A stretch of 64,000 nt of DNA from positions 186,001 through 250,000 of the forward strand of contig NZ_BAABWJ010000001.1 in the NCBI RefSeq assembly GCF_040372805.1, in the 5' to 3' direction. Made by a program: the position numbers and the translations under genes. Shown piece after piece: positions 42,915 to 51,551 of the stretch. Position 1 is the stretch's first letter. Each line of letters starts with the position of its first letter. The notes beneath the pieces are model-generated. The model saw only the letters and a program-made list of their open reading frames with translations, made no database searches and was not told the origin of the DNA. This DNA comes from Pseudoteredinibacter isoporae_A. GTDB taxonomy: Bacteria > Pseudomonadota > Gammaproteobacteria > Pseudomonadales > Cellvibrionaceae.

Positions 42915-43343
42915 TTATACGTCCAGTTCTTTTGGTTGCTGTGCAGCATGGGGATGCTCGGTACCAGCGTACACTTTCAGCTTGCTGAACATAGCTCGGC
43001 CCAAAGGACCTTTTGGCAGCATGCCCTTAACAGCGCTCTGGATAGTGCGCTCAGGAGCTTTCTCAATCAGCTTTTCGAAGCTGATTGATTTCAGACCACC
43101 AGGGTAGCCGGTGTGGCTGTGGTAGATCTTATTTTTAGCCTTGTTGCCGGTAACATGTACTTTCTCAGCGTTAATCACAACGATGTAGTCACCGGTGTCA
43201 ACGTGTGGAGTGTACTCAGGCTTGTTTTTACCGCGCAGGCGGTCGGCAATCGCCACGGCCATACGGCCCAGGGTCTTACCTTCAGCATCGATCACGTACC
43301 AGTCACGCTGGACGGTTTCGGGCTTGGCATTGTAAGTCTTCAT
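42915..43343 (-). CDS. rplM: 50S ribosomal protein L13
   Basis: Early-assembly protein of the large subunit, 142 residues like the E. coli protein. It starts MKTYNAKPETVQRDWYVID and shows LGRMA, GDYIVVINAEKV, YHSHTGYPGGLK and GMLPKGPLGR. The frame is open 22 codons further upstream, but the ATG at 43343 fits the family and follows AAAAGGCAGATACAAC. In E. coli rplM mRNA is regulated by its own product; a similar structure was not examined in detail. Confidence 0.98.
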   Translation of the reverse strand: MKTYNAKPETVQRDWYVIDAEGKTLGRMAVAIADRLRGKNKPEYTPHVDTGDYIVVINAEKVHVTGNKAKNKIYHSHTGYPGGLKSISFEKLIEKAPERTIQSAVKGMLPKGPLGRAMFSKLKVYAGTEHPHAAQQPKELDV

Positions 43344-43548
43344 GTTGTATCTGCCTTTTAGGATTAGGGTTTGCGGCGCCTGTTTGCAAAGGGCAAACCA
43401 GTTAGCCACAAAAATGGAGCGCGGATTCTATAGCGGCCCTGCACAAAAAGCAAGCACCTTTTAGAGGACTCGGCAGCTAGGCAGAGTCCAGCAACACCAA
43501 AGGCCTTCTACAAGGAATTCGAGGCCATCAGCAGTAGGCAAGCTGAGC

Positions 43549-44658
43549 CTAGGGCTTATGGGCTAAGGCCAGGTAATCGTGACTTTGCATTTCAAGCAGT
43601 CGACTGACAGTGCGGTCAAACTCAAAGCTCAAGCGCCCTCCCGCGTAAATCTGCTCCAGGGGCACCTCACAGGAGATAATCAGCTTTACACTTCGGTCAT
43701 AGAACTCGTCAACCAGACTAATGAAGCGCCTGGCCTGATCGTCGGTATCACGACCCAACTGAGGCACATCGGACAACAAGACCGCGTGATACTCACGGGC
43801 CAATTCAATGTAGTCATTCTGTGAACGAGGGCCATCACAAAGCGCCATAAAATCAAACCAGACCACATCTTCAGACTCGAACCGGGCCATGATCTCGCGC
43901 CCTTCAATTTCCAGCGGCACATTGGCGCGCGCCTCCTCCAAATCTGGCGCCAGCCCCTCAAAACTTCGCTGCAGGCTGATATCAGCCTCCTCATCCAGCG
44001 GGTGATGGAACAACTCCGCCTGCTCAAGTGCGCGCAGACGATAATCCACGCCACCATCCACATTGACAACCAGCGTATGCTCATTGAGCATTGCTATTGC
44101 GGGCAAAAAGCGAGCTCGCTGCAGACCATCTTTATATAAGCCATCCGGAACGATGTTGGAAGTGGCCACCAGAGTCACACCTCGGGAAAACAAACCCTGC
44201 ATCAAATTCCCGAGAATCATCGCATCGGTGATATCGGAAACAAAAAATTCATCAAAGCAAATCACCCTGGCTTCTTTCGCCAGACGAGTAGCCACGATAT
44301 CCAGAGGGTTCTTCTCACCCGGCAGAGTTTTCAACTCTTGATGCACCCGGCGCATAAACCGGTGAAAGTGCACACGCATTTTATTGCTAAAGGGGAGGGA
44401 TTCGTAAAAATTGTCCATCAGGTAGGTTTTGCCGCGCCCAACGCCCCCCCAGAAGTACAAACCTCGCTCCGGCTTTTTAGGGGCCTCTTTTCGACCCAAC
44501 AAGCGCGAGATAAAACCTGGACTGGACGCCCCCGCCCCGTCAGTGGTCAGGCGCTCATACAAATCCTGGAGGTGATCCACCGCCATCGCCTGAGCCGGAT
44601 CATGGCGAAAGTCTTCTCTCTGTAAGTCACGCTGATAGCGTTCGATAGGGCTGCTCAT
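43549..44658 (-). CDS. zapE: Cell division ATPase ZapE (AFG1 family)
   Basis: P-loop ATPase that interacts with FtsZ under stress or low oxygen in E. coli. About 369 residues, with Walker A GGVGRGKTYLMD, Walker B VICFDEFFV and the sensor region LVATSN. The start at 44658 (MSSPIERYQ) has GGAT seven bases before it; the frame is open 21 codons further. Preceding rplM-rpsI on the same strand and divergent from zapG, as in E. coli. The 205 bp between zapE and rplM hold no feature. Confidence 0.95.
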   Translation of the reverse strand: MSSPIERYQRDLQREDFRHDPAQAMAVDHLQDLYERLTTDGAGASSPGFISRLLGRKEAPKKPERGLYFWGGVGRGKTYLMDNFYESLPFSNKMRVHFHRFMRRVHQELKTLPGEKNPLDIVATRLAKEARVICFDEFFVSDITDAMILGNLMQGLFSRGVTLVATSNIVPDGLYKDGLQRARFLPAIAMLNEHTLVVNVDGGVDYRLRALEQAELFHHPLDEEADISLQRSFEGLAPDLEEARANVPLEIEGREIMARFESEDVVWFDFMALCDGPRSQNDYIELAREYHAVLLSDVPQLGRDTDDQARRFISLVDEFYDRSVKLIISCEVPLEQIYAGGRLSFEFDRTVSRLLEMQSHDYLALAHKP

Positions 44659-44772
44659 AAATTTATCCAGAGGGCGATAGCAAAACCGCGCCACTTTACC
44701 CAGCCGCCCCCCGAGAAGCAAGCGCGAGCCATGCCACCAAAGTCCAAATCCACACAGTAGCCATTTATCCTA

Positions 44773-44778
44773 TATAAT
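44773..44778 (+). promoter_or_regulatory. Candidate -10 box of zapG
   Basis: TATAAT within TATATAATAG, 123 bp before the zapG start. No clear -35 hexamer at 17 bp. It would place the inverted repeat at 44845-44876 within the mRNA leader. Confidence 0.4.
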
Positions 44779-44844
44779 AGAAGTCAGGATCGGTTGATAC
44801 TAATTTAAATACCTCTGCGGGAAACAAATTACCATCAACGGGTC

Positions 44845-44876
44845 CTAGCTAGGCGGAATATAAGCCGCCTAGCTAG
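44845..44876. repeat. 12-bp perfect inverted repeat in the zapG leader
   Basis: CTAGCTAGGCGG (44845-44856) and CCGCCTAGCTAG (44865-44876) with an 8-nt AATATAAG loop. It ends 24 bp before the GTG start and 12 bp before the Shine-Dalgarno sequence. No T-run follows, so a classic terminator is unlikely; an operator or a structure that affects translation is possible. Confidence 0.75.
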
Positions 44877-44900
44877 TGATGTATGTTAAGGAGACCATCT

Positions 44901-45386
44901 GTGACCGAGTTCGACCTGAGCCACCTGATTATTGTTGCTGTCGGCATGCTGCTTGCCGGCGGCATTATAGGCCTAGCCATTGGCCGTAGCACCAGCCCCC
45001 AAAGCAAAGCCACCGAAACGCTGAAAGAAGAGCTGGAGCAATTGAAAGAAGAGCAACGCGACTACCAACACGAAGTGGCGGAGCACTTTGCTGAAACCGC
45101 CGATCTGGTTAACAACATGAACCAGAGCTACAAAGCCGTGCATGAGCACTTGGCTAACAGCGCCCTAAAACTGTCCAACCCGGATATCAGCCGCCAGATT
45201 CTGGAAGCTGGCACCAGCCAACCGGCACTGGAAAGTCAGGCCATGGGCGAACTTCAGGAACAACCTAAAGACTGGGCCCCGAAAAACCCAGGCGACAAGG
45301 GCACCCTGAGCGAAGACTTCGGCCTTGAGAAACACGGCACAGCTGAGCCGGAAGAAAGCGAAGCCAAAGAAGAAGAAAAAGCCTAA
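44901..45386 (+). CDS. zapG: Cell envelope/division protein ZapG (YhcB, DUF1043)
   Basis: Inner-membrane protein implicated in coordinating envelope growth and division. About 161 residues: a single N-terminal membrane helix (about 6-27, LIIVAVGMLLAGGIIGLAIG), a coiled coil (about 35-75), and an acidic tail rich in Glu and Ala. The start is GTG at 44901, seven bases after TAAGGAG; upstream codons in the same frame run through the hairpin. The tail is longer than in E. coli (132 residues in total). zapE divergent and degS downstream match the enterobacterial order. Confidence 0.92.
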   Translation: MTEFDLSHLIIVAVGMLLAGGIIGLAIGRSTSPQSKATETLKEELEQLKEEQRDYQHEVAEHFAETADLVNNMNQSYKAVHEHLANSALKLSNPDISRQILEAGTSQPALESQAMGELQEQPKDWAPKNPGDKGTLSEDFGLEKHGTAEPEESEAKEEEKA

Positions 45387-45414
45387 ATCAATCAGGCCAC
45401 GGGGGAAGGCAACG

Positions 45415-46521
45415 TTGAAAAAATTGCTGGATTTTGTTGGCCTACCGGTTTTTGCAGGCGTCATCATTGCGCTGGCCCTGCTCTTCCTGTTCCCTCAGCT
45501 GCGCGAACCCGGCTTTTTACACATCAGCCAACCAACAAGCGAACAGCAAGGCCCCGTTTCATATTCCCGAGCCGTTCGAATTGCCGCACCAGGCGTGGTC
45601 AACATCAGCACCAGCCAGAAACGCAATTTCCCTGATCACCCCCTGCTCAACAATCCCCTGTTCCAACAATACAGTGACATCAACAATAACAACCCTCTGG
45701 GTTCCGGTGTGGTCGCCAGCAGTGATGGTTACATTCTCACCAACTACCATGTTATCGACAACGCCCATGAAATTCTGGTGCAGTTCTCCGATGGCAGCAT
45801 TGAGTTTGCCGAACTTGTCGGTACAGATCCGAAAAGCGACCTGGCAGTATTAAAAGTACCAAGGGAAAACCTGAAACCTCTACAGGCCAGGCGCTCAGAA
45901 GAAATGCAGATTGGTGATGTGGTACTGGCCATTGGCAACCCATGGGGTGTTGGCCAGACCGTGAGCCAGGGCATCATCAGTGCCACCGATCGAGGCCTGC
46001 AGCAATTCAGCCCTTACACGTATTTCTTTCAAACCGATGCCGCCGTAAACCCCGGCAACTCCGGCGGCGCCCTGATTGACGCCTATGGCAATCTGGTTGG
46101 CATCAGCACGGCCATCCTGAACAACAGCAAAGCTACCGGCATCAGTTTTGCCATTCCCGCTGACTATGCCATGCAGGCACTGGAAGACATCGTCGAATAC
46201 GGTTACGTAGTGCGCGGCTGGCTGGGGTTTTCTGCAGATTTGATTTCTCAGGATGTCGCGAGAGATCTCAAACTCCAAACCAATGAAGGCATTATCGTCA
46301 CCCAGGTGTCAGTAAACAGCCCCGCTGAGCAAGCAGGCCTGCGAGCCTTCGACTTCATTACCGGCATTAACGACATCCCCCTGTCGGTGAACAACACCAA
46401 CCTGAATCAATACATCAATCGCCTTCGCCCAGGCAGTCAAATCAATATCGATTTTATTCGCAACGGCAAGGCCATGAGCACCATCCTGACCGTTGGTTTA
46501 CGTCGTCCCGATGAGGAATAA
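45415..46521 (+). CDS. degS: Site-1 envelope stress protease DegS/AlgW
   Basis: Membrane-anchored periplasmic serine protease that senses misfolded outer-membrane proteins through its PDZ domain and starts cleavage of the anti-sigma factor RseA/MucA. About 368 residues: N-terminal anchor (about 8-27), protease domain with triad H112 (NYHVID), D142 (SDLAVLK) and S216 (GNSGGAL), and one PDZ domain (about 270-360), which separates it from the two-PDZ DegP/DegQ. The TTG at 45415, five bases after GGAAGG, gives the DegS-like N-terminus; the longer frame overlaps zapG. Called AlgW in Pseudomonas. Confidence 0.94.
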   Translation: MKKLLDFVGLPVFAGVIIALALLFLFPQLREPGFLHISQPTSEQQGPVSYSRAVRIAAPGVVNISTSQKRNFPDHPLLNNPLFQQYSDINNNNPLGSGVVASSDGYILTNYHVIDNAHEILVQFSDGSIEFAELVGTDPKSDLAVLKVPRENLKPLQARRSEEMQIGDVVLAIGNPWGVGQTVSQGIISATDRGLQQFSPYTYFFQTDAAVNPGNSGGALIDAYGNLVGISTAILNNSKATGISFAIPADYAMQALEDIVEYGYVVRGWLGFSADLISQDVARDLKLQTNEGIIVTQVSVNSPAEQAGLRAFDFITGINDIPLSVNNTNLNQYINRLRPGSQINIDFIRNGKAMSTILTVGLRRPDEE

Positions 46522-46523
46522 GC

Positions 46524-47201
46524 ATGTCCCACTTTCATCGCGGCCACGACTGGGTTGAGGAACTCTCTCCCGATATTCAAGAAAAAATCTATCAACGCAT
46601 GGAACGCCGACAACTCAACAGTGGCGAACCTCTGTACCAACCCGGTGACCAGGCCAAAGCCTTATATCAGGTTGAAAGCGGGTTAATTGTTTTAAAACGC
46701 AGTAATAAAGAAGGTGAAGAATACCTGGCCACCTTTCACGGACCAGGCGAATGCTTTGGCGAGATTCCACTGCTGGCAAAAGACCCCACTCGCGGCTTCA
46801 ACGCTCTGGCTCGCGGAAAAACCATTGTGCGCAGCCTGAACCACAGCGATTTCAACGAATTAAGCCAGGCACACCCGGAAATATTCACTCGCCTGACCCA
46901 AAAGTTGTGCATGATTATCGCCAACCTGCTGAATCAGGTTGAAGCTCTGTCCCAGGCCAGCTTGAAGCAACGCCTGGCGCATTTAATTATCGATGCCGCT
47001 GAACGCCACGGCAAGGAAGAGGAAGACGGCATCAGCATTAACATTCCTCTGTCACAAACCGATATCGGTAATATGCTCGGTGTGACACGTCAGAGCGTGC
47101 AGAGAGAATTAAAACCCTGGCGGGATCAAGGCTGGATTGGGCGCAGCAGTGGACGCATTCTGATTCATCAACTTGATGCTATTCGCAAGCTAGCGCCCTG
47201 A
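46524..47201 (+). CDS. Crp/Fnr-family transcriptional regulator
   Basis: A 225-residue regulator with a cyclic-nucleotide-binding-like domain (about 15-130, GECFGEIPLL) and a C-terminal winged helix (about 150-222, SQTDIGNMLGVTRQSVQRELK). It lacks the N-terminal cysteine cluster of Fnr, and the CRP cAMP-binding arginine-serine pair is not preserved (TRGFNA), so the signal is unknown. It begins two bases after the degS stop codon, with GAGGAATAAG as ribosome binding site, so it is co-translated with degS. This linkage is not one I know from E. coli. Confidence 0.88.
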   Translation: MSHFHRGHDWVEELSPDIQEKIYQRMERRQLNSGEPLYQPGDQAKALYQVESGLIVLKRSNKEGEEYLATFHGPGECFGEIPLLAKDPTRGFNALARGKTIVRSLNHSDFNELSQAHPEIFTRLTQKLCMIIANLLNQVEALSQASLKQRLAHLIIDAAERHGKEEEDGISINIPLSQTDIGNMLGVTRQSVQRELKPWRDQGWIGRSSGRILIHQLDAIRKLAP

Positions 47202-47224
47202 CACGGCCGCCTATATTTTCAAAT

Positions 47225-47965
47225 TTACTGGGCACACACGGAACACGTCGACTTGGCAGGTAAGCGCAAGTGTTGCCAGGAAAAAACCCGAGCATCAAAT
47301 CTCATCAACTCACCCACATTAACCGGTCCTTCTACCAACCAACGCAAGGCCATAGTAGCCTGCAAGCTGCCAACGACCCCCAATAACGGAGACAGCACCC
47401 CCTCCTCCGAACAGCTCCGACCTTCGTCACCATCGTCATCGTATAAACAGGCGTAGCATGGCGTCCCCTGCTGAGCCGGAGCAAAACCAAGCAACTGCCC
47501 ATCCATCCCGATTGCCGCCGCCGACAACCAAGGCGTGCCTGTATGCAAGCAAGCTTGATTAATGGCGAAGCGAGAAGAGAAACGATCTGTGCAATCCAAA
47601 ACCAGATCAACCGAATCAAAACAGGCATGAAGCTCAGAGGGCGATAATTGCTTTGCCACCGTATGCAGTTGCACATCGCTATTCAGTGAGGCGATTCGCT
47701 CAGCCGCAGAATCCACTTTAGCGCAGCCGATGCTGTCGTTGGTATGTATGATCTGACGCTGCAGGTTGCTGAGCTCTACCGAATCAAAATCGATCAAGGT
47801 CAGCGTGCCCACCCCTGAAGCCGCGAGATACATTGCTGCCGGAGAGCCAAGACCACCCAAACCGACAATTGCCACATGGGAGGCCAATATTTTTTGTTGT
47901 CCGGCGATATCAATCTCAGGCAAAAGAATATGCCGACTGTAACGTAATAGCTGCTCGTCTTTCAT
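47225..47965 (-). CDS. moeB: Molybdopterin-synthase adenylyltransferase MoeB / ThiF family
   Basis: E1-like enzyme that adenylates the C-terminal glycine of a ubiquitin-like sulfur carrier (MoaD or ThiS). The 246-residue protein has the nucleotide loop VGLGGLGSPAA near residue 33, the conserved NLQRQIIH, DCTDRF, and structural zinc cysteines in PCYAC and CSVC. The ATG at 47965 (MKDEQLLRYSRHILLPE) is preferred over the TTG two codons earlier. Next to prmC and prfA as in Pseudomonas. ThiF versus MoeB cannot be decided from sequence alone. Confidence 0.9.
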   Translation of the reverse strand: MKDEQLLRYSRHILLPEIDIAGQQKILASHVAIVGLGGLGSPAAMYLAASGVGTLTLIDFDSVELSNLQRQIIHTNDSIGCAKVDSAAERIASLNSDVQLHTVAKQLSPSELHACFDSVDLVLDCTDRFSSRFAINQACLHTGTPWLSAAAIGMDGQLLGFAPAQQGTPCYACLYDDDGDEGRSCSEEGVLSPLLGVVGSLQATMALRWLVEGPVNVGELMRFDARVFSWQHLRLPAKSTCSVCAQ

Positions 47966-48012
47966 AGGCAATCGCTTCCGAGGCGTTACAACACTAAATC
48001 AGGATCGGACCT

Positions 48013-48864
48013 TCAGGACCAACGGCCAAAGCTGATGCGCTCATTCCCGGCCAAATCGTTTTGACTGCCAACCGCACCAAAACCACGAGCAAGCAAGGCC
48101 TTTCGAACATCACTTGCTTGTTGATAGCCATGCTCCAACATCAAACATCCCCCTGCCTTCAGATAGTCAGGGGCCTGCTGAATAATAACATCCAAATCAG
48201 CCATCCCCTGGTCAGCAGCCACCAAAGCAGAGCGTGGCTCGAAACGCACATCACCCTGCTGCAAATGTGGATCTGACTCATCAATATAAGGGGGGTTGCT
48301 GACAATCAATTGAAAGCAAGAGTCGTCAGCCAGGCTCTCATACCAACAACTCTGAATAAACTCGACATTCTCAATTCGATTGGTTCGGCGATTCTGCTCT
48401 GCTAAAGCAACCGCCGCTGGGCTGCTATCCACCCCCACCACATGACAAGTCGGCCACTCACTTGCCAAAGCCAATGCAATGGCTCCGGTACCGGTACCCA
48501 AATCCAAAACGCTGTCGACGCCCTTAGGAAAAAAAGCCAGCGCCTCTTCAACCAGCGTTTCGGTATCCGGACGCGGAATCAGCGTGCTGTTATTCACCGC
48601 TAACTGCAAATCCCAAAAATCACGTCGACCGATAATATGGGCAACCGGCTCTCCATTGAGGCGGCGAACCAGCAGCTCCCGAAAAGCCTGAACACTCTTG
48701 TCGTCGAGCGGTTTTTCGGGCCAGGTAAAAAGATAACTGCGCTCGCATTGCAAGCTGTGACACAACAGCAACTCAGCATCCAACTGAACCGTGTCGCTCT
48801 GTGTCGCACTCAACTCATCACGAGCGCTTTTTAAAAGACTGGCGATTGTAATCACCGAAGGCAC
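48013..48864 (-). CDS. prmC: Release factor glutamine methyltransferase
   Basis: Methylates the glutamine of the GGQ motif in release factors RF1 and RF2 using S-adenosylmethionine. The 283-residue protein has the SAM loop VLDLGTGTGAIALALA and the catalytic NPPY in VSNPPYIDE, with the N-terminal helical release-factor-binding domain. The start is a GTG, either 48864 or 48855; the latter has AGGG eight bases upstream. It follows prfA, its substrate gene, by nine bases. Confidence 0.95.
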   Translation of the reverse strand: MPSVITIASLLKSARDELSATQSDTVQLDAELLLCHSLQCERSYLFTWPEKPLDDKSVQAFRELLVRRLNGEPVAHIIGRRDFWDLQLAVNNSTLIPRPDTETLVEEALAFFPKGVDSVLDLGTGTGAIALALASEWPTCHVVGVDSSPAAVALAEQNRRTNRIENVEFIQSCWYESLADDSCFQLIVSNPPYIDESDPHLQQGDVRFEPRSALVAADQGMADLDVIIQQAPDYLKAGGCLMLEHGYQQASDVRKALLARGFGAVGSQNDLAGNERISFGRWS

Positions 48865-48873
48865 CCTGCCTGT

Positions 48874-49956
48874 TTATTCAGCCAAGGCCGCCAGTTGATC
48901 GGCCTGATATTCGTTCACCAGCGGCTGCACAACATCATCCAAACGCCCCTCCATCACCTCCGCCAACTTGTACAGTGTCAAGTTGATGCGATGATCCGTT
49001 ACCCGCCCTTGCGGATAATTATAAGTACGAATTCGCTCAGAACGATCACCGCTGCCCACCAAATTACGGCGCTCATCGGCAATTTCCTGAGCCGCTTTTT
49101 CCGCCTGTGCATTGTTCAGGCGTGCCGCCAACAGGGACATAGCACGAGCTTTGTTCTTATGTTGAGAACGCTCATCCTGACACTCAACGACCACACCCGT
49201 TGGAATGTGAGTAATACGAATCGCCGAGTCCGTTTTGTTCACGTGCTGGCCGCCAGCGCCCGATGCCCGGAAGGTATCAATGCGCAAATCCGCTTTATTA
49301 ATATTGACCTCTTCGGTTTCGTCCGCCTCAGGCATGACTGCCACTGTACAAGCTGAGGTGTGGACTCGCCCCTGGGATTCGGTTTCCGGTACACGCTGAA
49401 CCCGATGGGCACCGGACTCAAACTTCAGCTGGGAATACACCCCCTGACCTGAGATACGAGTAATGACTTCCTTGTAGCCGCCATGATCACCATCGCTCTG
49501 GCTCATAATCTCAACGCGCCAACCCCGGGTCTCGGCGTATTTGCTGTACATTCGAAACAGGTCGCCAGAAAAAATGGCTGCTTCATCACCACCGGTTCCC
49601 GCACGAATTTCCAAGAACACGTTTTTATCGTCATTCGGATCTTTGGGCAGTAATAATTTTTGCAGCTCCAGTTCCATCGGCTCTAATTGAGACTCCGCAT
49701 CCTTCAACTCCTCCTGAGCCATTTCTCGCATATCGGCATCACCGTCTTTCAACAGTAATTTTGCTTCCTCAATATCGTCAAGAATGGTGGTGTAGCCGCC
49801 ATAACATTTCACCACCGGCTCAATTTCCGCATACTCTTTCGACAACTCGCGAAAACGATTCTGGTCAGCAATCACTTCACCATCACTCAATAGCGCACCG
49901 ACCTCTTCGTATCGATCTTGCAAGTGATCCAATTTATCTAAAATAGACTGTTTCAT
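48874..49956 (-). CDS. prfA: Peptide chain release factor 1
   Basis: Recognises UAA and UAG stop codons and triggers peptide release. The 360-residue protein has the stop-codon-reading P-x-T motif as PET (190-192) rather than PAT, and the catalytic GGQ at 235-237 in SGAGGQHVNKTDSA. Located between hemA and prmC, the standard gammaproteobacterial order hemA-prfA-prmC. Start ATG at 49956. Confidence 0.98.
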   Translation of the reverse strand: MKQSILDKLDHLQDRYEEVGALLSDGEVIADQNRFRELSKEYAEIEPVVKCYGGYTTILDDIEEAKLLLKDGDADMREMAQEELKDAESQLEPMELELQKLLLPKDPNDDKNVFLEIRAGTGGDEAAIFSGDLFRMYSKYAETRGWRVEIMSQSDGDHGGYKEVITRISGQGVYSQLKFESGAHRVQRVPETESQGRVHTSACTVAVMPEADETEEVNINKADLRIDTFRASGAGGQHVNKTDSAIRITHIPTGVVVECQDERSQHKNKARAMSLLAARLNNAQAEKAAQEIADERRNLVGSGDRSERIRTYNYPQGRVTDHRINLTLYKLAEVMEGRLDDVVQPLVNEYQADQLAALAE

Positions 49957-50035
49957 AATGTCGCTAAACTCTCAGGGTATTCTGCTGGCGCAGCAAATGG
50001 TTCTGCTTTGCGCCCGTCGCCACAATGCCAGACAG

Positions 50036-51307
50036 CTAATGTGGTTTGGATGGTTCCTTGGACAAATCGATCCCCAGCAATTCCTGGGAAATATCAATCA
50101 CTTCAGCTCGGCCATCAGCACTGGCCTGTTTGAGTTTTGTCGTAGGAGAATGAATTAGTTTATTTGTTAACGCTCGCGCCAACTGAGTCATGGTCTGTGC
50201 GGCATCAGCACCGGACTCCAAAGCCCGCAAGGCTTTATCCAACTCTTTATCGCGCAAATGCTCAGCCTGCTGGCGGTAAGCTTTAATGGTTGACACCGCT
50301 TCAAGCGCCCGCATTTCCGCCTGATACTGTGCCACGCCTTCCGCAACAATCAATTCCGCTTTTTTAGCCGCTTCTTCACGGGACTTCCGGCTCTCATCGA
50401 TCACCGCACGCAAATCATCCACGGTATAGAGATAGACATCATCCAGCTCATCGACCTGGGTTTCGATATCTCGCGGCACCGCAATATCCACCATAAACAT
50501 GGGTTTGTGTTTGCGTTTTTTCAAGGCGGCTTCAACAGCGCCTTTACCCAACAATGGCAACTGACTGGCCGTCGATGAAATCACAATATCCGCACGCGGC
50601 AATTGCTCAGGAATATCAGACAACAAAATGGCTTCGCCATTAAGCTCATCCGTTAAGAGCTGAGCTCGCTCCAAAGTACGATTCGCCACAATGAGATGCT
50701 TGATGCCATTATTGTGCAAGTGCCTGGCAACAAGCTCGATGGTTTCACCCGCCCCTATCAACAAGGCGGTGTCTTCTTTTAAATCGGAAAAGATTTGCTG
50801 GGCCAGACTCACGGCAGCAAAAGCAACCGACACCGGGTTGGCACCAATCTCGGTTTCACTGCGTACCCGCTTGGCAACGTTAAAGATTTGCTGAAAGCTG
50901 TAGTGCAATCCGCGCCCTACCGTGCCGGCGTCGGTAGCATCAGAATACGCACTTTTCATCTGCCCTAGAATTTGCGGTTCACCCAGTACCAGGGAGTCCA
51001 ATCCTGCGGCCACTCGCATCATATGCTCAATGGCCTGGGCATTGCTTAAGGCGTAGTGATAAGGCTCCAGTGCGCTGTGGGATAATTCATGAAATTCACC
51101 CAACCACCGCAAAACATCAGCGCTGTGAATCTCGCCCCAGGTATACAACTCGGTACGATTACAGGTCGACAGAACCGCTGCCTCTTCGATGGAGAGGGCA
51201 TCACACATGGCTTGCAGAGCTTCGGCAACCCGGTCTGGCGCAAAGGCCACACGCTCGCGAATATCAACGGGCGCAGTGTTGTGATTAATGCCTAGAGCAA
51301 GCAGCAT
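50036..51307 (-). CDS. hemA: Glutamyl-tRNA reductase
   Basis: Reduces glutamyl-tRNA to glutamate-1-semialdehyde, the first committed and rate-limiting step of C5-pathway tetrapyrrole synthesis. The 423-residue protein has LGINHNTAPVDIRE at the start, the thioester nucleophile C49 in LSTCNRTE, the NADPH domain GAGETIELVARHL, and the C-terminal dimerisation helices. Followed by prfA 79 bp downstream. Divergent from a TPR lipoprotein gene with three tandem 16-bp repeats between. Confidence 0.98.
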   Translation of the reverse strand: MLLALGINHNTAPVDIRERVAFAPDRVAEALQAMCDALSIEEAAVLSTCNRTELYTWGEIHSADVLRWLGEFHELSHSALEPYHYALSNAQAIEHMMRVAAGLDSLVLGEPQILGQMKSAYSDATDAGTVGRGLHYSFQQIFNVAKRVRSETEIGANPVSVAFAAVSLAQQIFSDLKEDTALLIGAGETIELVARHLHNNGIKHLIVANRTLERAQLLTDELNGEAILLSDIPEQLPRADIVISSTASQLPLLGKGAVEAALKKRKHKPMFMVDIAVPRDIETQVDELDDVYLYTVDDLRAVIDESRKSREEAAKKAELIVAEGVAQYQAEMRALEAVSTIKAYRQQAEHLRDKELDKALRALESGADAAQTMTQLARALTNKLIHSPTTKLKQASADGRAEVIDISQELLGIDLSKEPSKPH

Positions 51308-51437
51308 ATCGACCTTAAGAACGGGGAATTATCGGCTAAAACAGCCCGCTATTGTCCCTTAAAGCCAGCCGCAAGGCTACTGCGATATAAACTCCCCGCC
51401 AATATAAGCCATTAGAACTCATCCAGATTAGTGCTCC

Positions 51438-51485
51438 GAGGTACTATATTGCCAAGGTACTATATTGCCGAGGTACTATGTTGCT
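51438..51485. repeat. Three tandem 16-bp repeats upstream of hemA
   Basis: GAGGTACTATATTGCC, AAGGTACTATATTGCC and GAGGTACTATGTTGCT follow each other directly. On the minus strand each unit contains TATAGT/CATAGT, which resembles a -10 box for hemA, 131-178 bp upstream of its ATG. The array could be duplicated promoter or operator units, or a slippage-prone tract. Confidence 0.85.
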
Positions 51486-51551
51486 ATAGTAGAGCAATAA
51501 CTGTCACAAGCCTCCGTCACCAGACTCCGAGGCCGAATACGAGCATAAGTA

